A stretch of 9,907 nucleotides of DNA from PNAI01 sp964575715 (GTDB lineage: Bacteria > Pseudomonadota > Alphaproteobacteria > Rhizobiales > Xanthobacteraceae): NCBI GenBank assembly GCA_964575715.1, contig CAZNSG010000196.1:1-9907 (forward strand), given 5' to 3'. A program made the translations under genes and the position numbers. This document shows, piece after piece, positions 1 through 5,788 of the stretch; the stretch's first letter is position 1, and each line of letters begins with the position of its first letter. The notes beneath the pieces are model-generated. The model worked only from the letters and a program-made list of their open reading frames with translations. It was not told the DNA's origin and made no database searches.

Positions 1-100
1 GCTCCGGAAGTACGGTCCCGAGGCGCAAAGTCGCCGCCGGTGGAGCGCCGCGAGGCGAAGCGCCCTGCCTTACTGGGCGCGCACGCCAAGCAGGCGGTTT

Positions 101-127
101 GCGCAGACTGCGTAAACTTGTCTGCGC
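101..127. repeat. 8-bp perfect inverted repeat (hairpin)
   Basis: GCGCAGAC at 101-108 is exactly complementary to GTCTGCGC at 120-127, with an 11-base loop. There is no T-run next to it, so it is not a standard intrinsic terminator in either direction. A second weaker stem lies just upstream (60-65 with 75-80), and CGCCGCG 46-52 could alternatively pair with CGCGGCG 125-131. Confidence 0.5.
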
Positions 128-169
128 GGCGTGAAGTTTGAGAAGGATGCGTCTTTCGGCGCTCTGCTC

Positions 170-185
170 CCTCATTTCGATGAGG
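170..185. repeat. Small TTCG-tetraloop hairpin
   Basis: CCTCAT 170-175 pairs with ATGAGG 180-185 around a TTCG loop, a very stable RNA tetraloop type. A second ATGAG at 189-193 offers an alternative partner for the same left arm. No T-run follows. The role is unknown; it may be part of a repetitive intergenic element. Confidence 0.4.
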
Positions 186-293
186 TCAATGAGAAGACGG
201 GCGCACCCGGCGCCGGCATAAAAATACGGGGAGCGGAGCGTTGGTTGTTTGAGAATTGAATCGGCGATGTGTGGCGGGCGCGAGGCAATCTCG

Positions 294-462
294 CTTTCCC
301 TCTCCCCTTGCGGGAGAGGGTGGCGAGTGCGGAGCGAGAGCGAAGCACGAGCCGGGTGAGGGGTTGGCTTCGTAAGAATTTTTGCGAAGAAGACCCCTCA
401 CCCGCCCTCGCTCGGCTTCGCCTCCGCTCGGGCACCCTCTCCCGCAAGGGGAGAGGGGAAAG
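294..462. repeat. Long palindromic intergenic repeat element (about 169 bp)
   Basis: The outer arms 294-322 and 433-462 are complementary over about 29 positions with a single one-base indel. The inner arms 354-364 and 393-403 are perfectly complementary over 11 bases, and the apex pairs CTTCG 368-372 with CGAAG 385-389. The segments between are only roughly complementary. The whole could fold into one long hairpin as RNA or cruciform DNA. The arm core, with CTCTCCCC next to a TTGCGGGAGAGGG segment, is a type of sequence commonly dispersed between genes in Bradyrhizobium-like genomes. It begins 38 bases beyond the pyrG stop codon, so in a pyrG transcript it would form a large 3' structure that may stabilise or end the message. 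No ORF for a transposase is present; a MITE- or REP-like non-autonomous origin is an inference. Confidence 0.75.
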
Positions 463-500
463 AAAGTGCGGGGAGAGGGAAAGAGAGCGCGCAGCAATCG

Positions 501-2141
501 CTACACCAGCCTACTCCGCTCCACCGCCGCCTCGATGAACGAGGCAAACAGCGGGTGCGGCTCGAACGGGCGCGATTTTAACTCGGGATGAAACTGCACG
601 CCGATGAACCAGGGATGATCCTCGTATTCGACGATCTCCGGCAGAATTCCATCGGGCGACATGCCGCAAAACCGCATGCCGCGCTGTTCCAGCCGCGCCT
701 TGTAGGCGGTGTTGACCTCGTAGCGATGGCGGTGGCGCTCGGAAATCTCAATGGCGCCGTAGATGCCGGCGACGCGGCTGCCGCGTGTGAGATTTGCCGC
801 ATAAGCGCCCAGCCGCATGGTGCCGCCGAGATCGCCCTGCGCCGCGCGCTTTTGCAGCTCGTTGCCCTTGAGCCACTCCGTCATCAGCCCGACCACCGGC
901 TCGGGCGTGGGCGCGAACTCGGTCGAATTTGCTTCCGCAATGCCGCACAGATTGCGCACGGCTTCGATCACCGCCATCTGCATGCCAAAGCAGATGCCGA
1001 AATACGGCACGTGCCGCTCGCGCGCGAACCGCGCCGCGCGGATTTTTCCTTCGGCCCCGCGCTGGCCGAATCCGCCCGGCACCAGAATGCCGTTGACGTG
1101 TTGGAGAAACGGCGCCGGGTCCTCGTTCTCGAACACCTCCGCCTCGATCCAGTCGAGATTGACCTTGACCTTGTTGGCGATGCCGCCGTGCGAGAGCGCC
1201 TCGATCAGCGATTTGTACGCATCCTTCAGTCCGGTGTACTTGCCGACCACCGCGATGGTCACCTGCCCTTCCGGATTGCAAATGCGCTCGTTGATCAGCT
1301 GCCAGCGGGCCAGATCGGGAGGTGTCTTGGGCTCCAGACCGAACGCGAGCAGCACTTCGGTATCGAGGCCGGCGGCGTGATAGGCCTCCGGGACCGCGTA
1401 GATGTTGTCCACGTCGCGCGCCTCGATCACCGCGCTTTCGCGCACATTGCAGAACAGGCCGAGCTTGCGCCGCTCCTCCCTCGGAATCGCGCGGTCGGTG
1501 CGGCAGAGCAGCACGTCGGGCTGGATGCCGATGGCGCGCAGCTCACGCACCGAGTGTTGGGTGGGTTTGGTCTTGAGTTCGCCCGCGCTCGGGATGAAGG
1601 GCAACAGCGTGACGTGGATATAGACCGCGTGCTGACGCGGCAGATCGTTGCCGAGCTGACGGATGGCTTCCAGGAACGGCAGGCCCTCGATGTCGCCCAC
1701 CGTGCCGCCGATCTCGCACAGCACAAAGTCGAAGCCCTCGTTGCCCGCGCGGATGAAATCCTTGATCGCATTGGTGACGTGGGGGATGACCTGGATGGTG
1801 GCGCCGAGGTAGTCGCCGCGCCGCTCCTTGGCGAGGATCTCCTGGTAGATGCGGCCGGTTGTAATGTTGTCCTGGCGCGTGGCCGGCCGGCCGGTGAAGC
1901 GCTCGTAATGGCCGAGATCAAGGTCGGTCTCCGCGCCGTCGTCGGTGACGAATACCTCGCCGTGCTGATAGGGCGACATGGTGCCAGGATCGACGTTGAG
2001 ATAGGGGTCGAGCTTACGCAGCCGCACCTTGTAGCCGCGCGCTTGCAGCACCGCGCCGAGTGCTGCGGAAGCAAGACCCTTGCCGAGGGAGGACACCACG
2101 CCGCCAGTGATGAAGATGTACCGCGTCATCGGGCTCAACAT
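501..2141 (-). CDS. pyrG: CTP synthase (glutamine-hydrolysing)
   Basis: This enzyme aminates UTP to CTP using ATP and glutamine, the last step of de novo pyrimidine nucleotide synthesis, in the cytosol. The N-terminal synthetase domain covers roughly the first 270 residues and has the nucleotide-binding stretch GGVVSSLGKG. The C-terminal class I glutaminase domain (about 290-540) has the nucleophile in GICFGM and the His/Glu pair in GVQFHPEL. Counted from the MTRYIF methionine these are Cys380, His514 and Glu516, nearly the same numbers as in the E. coli enzyme, so the protein is full length. Three starts are possible: TTG at 2150, ATG at 2141 and ATG at 2129. Relatives usually begin at the position of 2129 (MxRYIF), but the only visible Shine-Dalgarno, AAAGG at 2151-2155, sits 9 bases before the 2141 ATG, so that start is used here; it adds four non-conserved residues. 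pyrG follows secG on the same strand but behind a terminator, so it probably has its own promoter in 2151-2320, which I could not pin down. Confidence 0.97.
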   Translation of the reverse strand: MLSPMTRYIFITGGVVSSLGKGLASAALGAVLQARGYKVRLRKLDPYLNVDPGTMSPYQHGEVFVTDDGAETDLDLGHYERFTGRPATRQDNITTGRIYQEILAKERRGDYLGATIQVIPHVTNAIKDFIRAGNEGFDFVLCEIGGTVGDIEGLPFLEAIRQLGNDLPRQHAVYIHVTLLPFIPSAGELKTKPTQHSVRELRAIGIQPDVLLCRTDRAIPREERRKLGLFCNVRESAVIEARDVDNIYAVPEAYHAAGLDTEVLLAFGLEPKTPPDLARWQLINERICNPEGQVTIAVVGKYTGLKDAYKSLIEALSHGGIANKVKVNLDWIEAEVFENEDPAPFLQHVNGILVPGGFGQRGAEGKIRAARFARERHVPYFGICFGMQMAVIEAVRNLCGIAEANSTEFAPTPEPVVGLMTEWLKGNELQKRAAQGDLGGTMRLGAYAANLTRGSRVAGIYGAIEISERHRHRYEVNTAYKARLEQRGMRFCGMSPDGILPEIVEYEDHPWFIGVQFHPELKSRPFEPHPLFASFIEAAVERSRLV

Positions 2142-2150
2142 GGGAATCAA

Positions 2151-2155
2151 CCTTT
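2151..2155 (-). promoter_or_regulatory. Shine-Dalgarno of pyrG, favours the 2141 start
   Basis: On the minus strand the sequence reads AAAGG, then 9 bases, then ATG at 2141. The spacing suits the 2141 ATG; it is 21 bases from the family-typical ATG at 2129 and directly abuts the TTG at 2150, so neither alternative is well served by it. Confidence 0.5.
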
Positions 2156-2321
2156 AACCCCCGGCCAGCGATTCGCCGAGGACCGTGTTGCGCGATCGCC
2201 ATGCGTTCTGGGAATAACGTTAAATCCGTATTTCTGCGCAGTGACTTGGGCGGAGGATTTGATGTGCATTCTCATCCGGCCATTCGCAATTTGCATAGCA
2301 TCCAAAAAGCGTATGGCTCCC

Positions 2322-2352
2322 AAAAATCGAAGGGGCCGGTTTCCCGGCCCCT
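2322..2352 (-). terminator. Intrinsic terminator after secG
   Basis: The perfect 9-bp stem AGGGGCCGG / CCGGCCCCT (2344-2352 with 2331-2339, read on the minus strand) is closed by a GAAA tetraloop and followed by TCGATTTTT (2322-2330). It starts 5 bases beyond the secG stop codon. The GC stem plus T-run is the classic Rho-independent form, and it should largely separate secG transcription from pyrG downstream. Confidence 0.85.
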
Positions 2353-2357
2353 GCATC

Positions 2358-2732
2358 TCATTGCGATCGCGGCACCTGCGGACCCGCCGGCGGCTGGTCG
2401 CCGCTGCGGGGCTGATCGGGCGTGCCGCCGATTGGCAGACTGAATGGCGGCGTTCCGACCGTGCCCGGCTGGCTAATTGGCGCGCCTGCCGGGTCCAGGA
2501 TCGTCGTCGGCTTGCGCGAAAACCCGGCCAGGATGGACAGCACAAGGCTGGTCGCGAAGAACAGCCCGGCCAGGATCGCCGTGGCGCGGGTCAATACATT
2601 GGAGCTGCCGCGGTTCGACATGAAGCCGCCGCCGCCCATCCCCAGGCCCCCGCCCTCCGAGCGTTGCAGCAGCACCAGACCGACCATGGCCAGCACGATC
2701 ATGAGGTGAATGACGATGATAACAGTCTGCAT
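2358..2732 (-). CDS. secG: Preprotein translocase subunit SecG
   Basis: SecG is the small third subunit of the SecYEG channel in the inner membrane and assists SecA-driven protein export. The 124-residue protein has the family layout: a hydrophobic segment at about residues 3-21, the conserved cytoplasmic loop LLQRSEGGGLGMGGGG, and a second hydrophobic segment at about 51-67. The C-terminal third is rich in proline and glycine (for example GGTPDQPRSG), which is typical of the variable SecG tail in alphaproteobacteria. The start is the ATG at 2730-2732; only a weak GGGCC lies in the ribosome-binding position. secG sits between tpiA (176 bases upstream) and pyrG on the same strand, a known arrangement in Rhizobiales. 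The hydrophobic pattern and the LLQRSEGGGLG motif make the call secure. Confidence 0.95.
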   Translation of the reverse strand: MQTVIIVIHLMIVLAMVGLVLLQRSEGGGLGMGGGGFMSNRGSSNVLTRATAILAGLFFATSLVLSILAGFSRKPTTILDPAGAPISQPGTVGTPPFSLPIGGTPDQPRSGDQPPAGPQVPRSQ

Positions 2733-2742
2733 TTACTGGCCC

Positions 2743-2748
2743 ATTATA
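2743..2748 (-). promoter_or_regulatory. Possible -10 box of secG promoter
   Basis: The minus strand reads TATAAT, a perfect match to the sigma-70 -10 consensus, 10 bases before the secG ATG. No good -35 sequence lies 16-18 bases upstream; that position is occupied by the GC hairpin at 2755-2772. If used, transcription would begin only a few bases before the start codon, giving a leaderless or nearly leaderless message. Confidence 0.35.
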
Positions 2749-2754
2749 AACACG

Positions 2755-2772
2755 CCGGGCCAATCGGCCCGG
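2755..2772 (-). terminator. GC hairpin between tpiA and secG, possible weak terminator
   Basis: CCGGGCC 2755-2761 and GGCCCGG 2766-2772 form a perfect 7-bp stem with a 4-base loop. On the minus strand it is followed by CGTGTTTATAAT, which is T/A-rich but not a clean T-run. It may attenuate read-through from tpiA into secG; it could also be a protein-binding palindrome. Confidence 0.35.
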
Positions 2773-2908
2773 TCGGTCAAACCACATATAGGAAGTCGCC
2801 GGTCTCTACACGATCCCCGGCTCCCTGGCTACCCGAATGAGCCATAATTGCCCACATCTGACATTTACTCTGGCGCCCATACCCTACAGCCTGCTCCCAA
2901 ACTTCGCG

Positions 2909-3667
2909 TCAGCGGTACACGTTCGCAATCGCCAAAAACTCCTCCGCCTTGAGACTTGCGCCGCCGACCAAAGCGCCATCGACATGGGCGAGCGTCATCA
3001 GCTCCTTGGCATTGGAAGGCTTCACCGAACCGCCGTAGAGGATGCGAATTATTTCAGCCGCCCCGCCGAAACGCGCACCCAACCGCTGCCGGATGAACTG
3101 ATGCGCTTTCGCAACATCGGCCGGCGTAGGAGTTAGCCCCGTGCCGATCGCCCAGACCGGCTCGTAAGCGACCACCAGATTGGCTTCGCTCGCACCATCC
3201 GCCAGCGAATCCTCGAGCTGACGGCCGATGACGTCCAGCGTGCGCTTGGCCTCCCGCTCGGCGCGGGTCTCACCGACGCAAGCGATCGCCTTCAGTCCTG
3301 CGCGCCAGGCCGCCAGCAGCTTGGCGCGCACCTGCGCATCGGTCTCCGCGTGCCCGGTCCGCCGCTCAGAGTGACCGACAATGACCGCGCTGGCGCCGGC
3401 ATCGGCAAGCATCTCCGCCGCGATGTCACCGGTAAAAGCGCCGGCTGCTTCCGCGTGGCAATCCTGTCCTCCGATCGCGACCTTGGAGCCGCGCGCTGCC
3501 GTCGCAAAAGCAGCCAGAAGCGTCGCCGGCGGACATACCAGGAGATCGAACTTGGCGGTGGGGCCGCCGGATTGGGCGATGATCTTTTGCAGCTCAGCCA
3601 GCGAGCGCTGCAGCCCGTTCATTTTCCAGTTGCCTGCGATCAGCGGTCGGCGCGGTATGGCGGCCAT
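2909..3667 (-). CDS. tpiA: Triosephosphate isomerase
   Basis: This cytosolic enzyme interconverts dihydroxyacetone phosphate and glyceraldehyde 3-phosphate in glycolysis, gluconeogenesis and the Calvin cycle. The 252-residue length is normal for the family. Visible catalytic motifs are GNWKMNG (Asn13, Lys15), IVGHSERR (His99), VAYEPVWAIGTG (Glu169 followed by the flexible loop) and the phosphate-binding YGGSVKP (residues 211-217). An in-frame ATG 39 bases further upstream (3704-3706) exists, but the 3665-3667 ATG is chosen because AAGAGGA lies 7 bases in front of it and the protein then starts where relatives do. It is the first gene of the minus-strand block and is divergent from the ppiD-like gene. 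Confidence 0.97.
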   Translation of the reverse strand: MAAIPRRPLIAGNWKMNGLQRSLAELQKIIAQSGGPTAKFDLLVCPPATLLAAFATAARGSKVAIGGQDCHAEAAGAFTGDIAAEMLADAGASAVIVGHSERRTGHAETDAQVRAKLLAAWRAGLKAIACVGETRAEREAKRTLDVIGRQLEDSLADGASEANLVVAYEPVWAIGTGLTPTPADVAKAHQFIRQRLGARFGGAAEIIRILYGGSVKPSNAKELMTLAHVDGALVGGASLKAEEFLAIANVYR

Positions 3668-3674
3668 AGGGGAA

Positions 3675-3681
3675 TCCTCTT
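3675..3681 (-). promoter_or_regulatory. Shine-Dalgarno that decides the tpiA start
   Basis: The minus strand reads AAGAGGA followed by 7 bases and the ATG at 3665-3667. This is the strongest ribosome-binding site in the window and falls inside the longer alternative reading frame, arguing against the upstream ATG at 3704-3706. Confidence 0.75.
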
Positions 3682-3720
3682 GGAACGTGCGGTTAGCATG
3701 ATCCACAAAACTGGCAACCG

Positions 3721-3754
3721 GTTTGCGGATAAGATGAAAAGATCATGCGCAAAC
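3721..3754. promoter_or_regulatory. Inverted repeat in the tpiA/ppiD divergent region
   Basis: GTTTGCG 3721-3727 is perfectly complementary to CGCAAAC 3748-3754, with 20 bases between. It lies about 55 bases upstream of tpiA and about 120 bases upstream of the ppiD-like start, in the only stretch where both promoters can be. A regulator-binding site is possible; no convincing -35/-10 pair was found for either gene, although TTGACC at 3836-3841 is a -35-like hexamer facing the ppiD-like gene. Confidence 0.3.
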
Positions 3755-3872
3755 AAGTAGCTGGAGCCCAGCTCTGTTTCCATCAAAACCGATATGGCTC
3801 AAGCCGCGTGCGTAACGACAAGGCCGGAGTCCGGTTTGACCATATTCCTGGTCTCCGGTAGGGGTTTGCACC

Positions 3873-5780
3873 ATGCTTCGAGGCATTCATAAGGCATCTT
3901 CCAATTGGCTTGGCCGGGCGGTCATGGGGGTCATTCTCGGCCTGATCGCCATCAGTTTCGGGGTCTGGGGCATTGGCGACATTTTCCGGGGGTTCGGCCA
4001 ATCGACCCTGGCCAAGGTCGGCCGCACCGAGATCGGCATCGAGCAGTTTCGCCTGATCTATAACGACCGCTTGCAGGAGCTAAGCCGCCGTGCGGGTCGG
4101 CCCATCACGTCCGAACAATCCCGGCTGTTTGGTCTCGACCGGCAGATCCTATCCCAACTGCTGGCGGAGACTTCTCTTGATGAACGCACCCGCGAACTCG
4201 GCCTTGCGTTGCCGGAATCCGAGATTGCAAAGCGCATCACCGAAGACCCGAGCTTCCGCGGATTCGCCGGCCGGTTCGACCGCGACCGATTCCTTCAGAT
4301 CATCCGGCAAGCGGGCTATACCGAGCAGCGCTACTTCGAGGAGCAACGCCGCCATTTGCTGCGTCAACAACTCATCGCGGCCATTGCCGGCGCCGTGACC
4401 GTGCCCAAGACCTTTCTGGAGGTCTACAATCGTTACGACAACGAACAACGCTCGATTGAATATGTCCTGCTCAACCGCGCGCACGTCGGCGAAATACCCG
4501 CGCCGACGCCGGAGGTCCTCGCCAAGTATTACGAAGAGCGCAAGGTGCTGTTCCGGGCGCCAGAATATCGCAAACTCACGCTCCTCGTCTTGACCCCCGC
4601 TGAGCTGCTCGCCACCATTGAAGTGCCGGACACTGACGTCAAACGCGGCTACGAGGATCGCCAGTCGCGCTACGTCACACCGGAGCGCCGCCACGTTCAG
4701 CAGATCATGTTCCAGAACGCGGAGGAGGCACGTGCAGCTTCCAACCGTATCAGCAAGGGGCAGTCGTTTGCGGCACTCGCCGCCATGGACGGTATCAAAG
4801 ACAAATACACCGACCTCGGCACCGTCGCGAGAACCGCCATAATCGACCCCAAGATCGCCGACGCCGCATTCTCGCTCAAGGCCGGGACCGTCAGCGCTCT
4901 GATCGAGGGCCGTTTTGGCACCGCGCTGATCAATGTCGTCAAGATCGAGCCTGGCCAGACGCAGCCGTTCGAGAAGATTGCCCCCGAAATCCGGCGTGAG
5001 CTCGCGCTCGAACGCGCCGGGCGCGAAGTACAGACCATGCGCGACAAGGTGGAGGATGAACGACTCGACAATAAGACGCTCGAACAGTCCGCAGAGAAAT
5101 TCGGCCTCAAACTGCGCACCATCGAGGCGGTTGACCGCTCCGGCCGCAGCCCCGACGGCAATCAGATCACCGATCTGCCGCAAGGCATCGATGTGCTTTC
5201 CGCAGCCTTCCAATCGGAAGTCGGCAGCGACAATGATGCGCTGACAATCCAAGGCGGCGGCTACGTGTGGTACGACGTCGCGTCCATCACGCCCTCGCGC
5301 GACCGGCCGCTCGACGAGATCAACAGTCAGGTCGACACCCGTTGGCGCGACGATGAGCTCGCCGCACGGCTCAAGACCAAGACCACCGAGCTGCTCGACC
5401 GACTCAAATCGGGCGCGTCATTGGCGGAAACCGCGAACGCGAACAAACTCAAGGTGCAAACCGCAGCTGGACTCAAGCGCGGTAATGCAATGTCCGGATT
5501 TACGTTGCGCGCATTGAGCGAGATCTTCCGCACCGCCAAGGACTCTGCCGGCGTTGCCGATGGCGAGAGCGCGACCGACCGCATCGTGTACCGCGTGACC
5601 GACATCGTCGCCCCCTCGTTCGATTCCGCTTCGCCCGAAGGCACGCGCCTCACCGAAGCGCTGCAACGCGCGTTCGCCGAAGATCTGCTGGCGCAATACA
5701 TGGTGCGTCTGCAAAACGATATCGGCATAACCATCAATCAAAACGCGCTGAACCAGGTCACCGGCGCCAGGTCGAATTAA
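3873..5780 (+). CDS. ppiD: PpiD/SurA-like membrane-anchored peptidylprolyl isomerase (parvulin family)
   Basis: The protein probably helps newly exported envelope proteins fold on the periplasmic side of the inner membrane, as PpiD does near the Sec translocon. It has 635 residues (E. coli PpiD has 623). A short basic N-terminus is followed by one membrane segment at about 14-35 (AVMGVILGLIAISFGVWGIG), then a SurA_N-type chaperone region (about 37-185). The parvulin-like domain spans about 268-360, with the recognisable end GTVSALIEGRFGTALINVVKI, and a long helical C-terminal arm completes the chaperone fold. The parvulin core is degenerate: where active parvulins have a histidine in an RHIL-type start this one reads HVQQIMF, and the GGDLG turn is reduced to DLG, so isomerase activity may be weak or absent, as reported for E. 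coli PpiD. The ATG at 3873 has AGGGG about 9 bases upstream. The stop is 8 bases before trpE, so the two are likely co-transcribed. Confidence 0.9.
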   Translation: MLRGIHKASSNWLGRAVMGVILGLIAISFGVWGIGDIFRGFGQSTLAKVGRTEIGIEQFRLIYNDRLQELSRRAGRPITSEQSRLFGLDRQILSQLLAETSLDERTRELGLALPESEIAKRITEDPSFRGFAGRFDRDRFLQIIRQAGYTEQRYFEEQRRHLLRQQLIAAIAGAVTVPKTFLEVYNRYDNEQRSIEYVLLNRAHVGEIPAPTPEVLAKYYEERKVLFRAPEYRKLTLLVLTPAELLATIEVPDTDVKRGYEDRQSRYVTPERRHVQQIMFQNAEEARAASNRISKGQSFAALAAMDGIKDKYTDLGTVARTAIIDPKIADAAFSLKAGTVSALIEGRFGTALINVVKIEPGQTQPFEKIAPEIRRELALERAGREVQTMRDKVEDERLDNKTLEQSAEKFGLKLRTIEAVDRSGRSPDGNQITDLPQGIDVLSAAFQSEVGSDNDALTIQGGGYVWYDVASITPSRDRPLDEINSQVDTRWRDDELAARLKTKTTELLDRLKSGASLAETANANKLKVQTAAGLKRGNAMSGFTLRALSEIFRTAKDSAGVADGESATDRIVYRVTDIVAPSFDSASPEGTRLTEALQRAFAEDLLAQYMVRLQNDIGITINQNALNQVTGARSN

Positions 5781-5788
5781 GAACAGTC

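Larger units (their letters stand above)
1..293. other. Gene-less, hairpin-rich intergenic stretch
   Basis: I recognise no gene here. Frame 1 on the plus strand is open from the window edge to a TGA at 139-141, so these bases could be the 3' end of a gene beyond the edge, but the arginine/alanine-rich reading resembles no family I know and frame 2 is also open to a TAA at 113-115, as expected from GC-rich non-coding DNA. The visible structure is a series of short inverted repeats: GCGCCC 60-65 with 75-80, an 8-bp perfect stem GCGCAGAC 101-108 with 120-127, a 6-bp stem closed by a TTCG tetraloop at 170-185, and the palindrome CCGGCGCCGG at 207-216. This looks like a mosaic of repetitive extragenic sequence; copy number cannot be seen from one window. 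Confidence 0.5.

Noticed and set aside
1..141. Partial protein-coding gene entering from the left edge
   Set aside because: Two plus-strand frames are open there, the translation is low in complexity and unrecognised, and the segment is full of hairpins. It is kept only as a possibility in the description of 1-293.
294..486. CRISPR array or tandem repeat
   Set aside because: The repeats are inverted arms of one palindrome, not regularly spaced direct repeats with unique spacers.
2215..2222. TAACGTTA palindrome in the pyrG leader as an operator
   Set aside because: It is short, does not extend, and has no promoter-like sequence at a sensible distance.
2147..2545. Minus-strand open frame spanning the secG tail and the pyrG leader
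   Set aside because: It overlaps secG in another frame, crosses the secG terminator and resembles no protein family.
588..2840. A 750-codon open frame on the plus strand across pyrG and secG
   Set aside because: It lies antisense to two certain genes, its translation matches no family I know and is rich in residues typical of reverse-strand reading of GC-rich genes, and it has no ribosome-binding site. Its length follows from high GC and few stop codons.
4149..5252. A 367-codon minus-strand open frame inside the ppiD-like gene
   Set aside because: It is a mirror frame of a gene with clear family features, and no recognisable domain or start signal is present.
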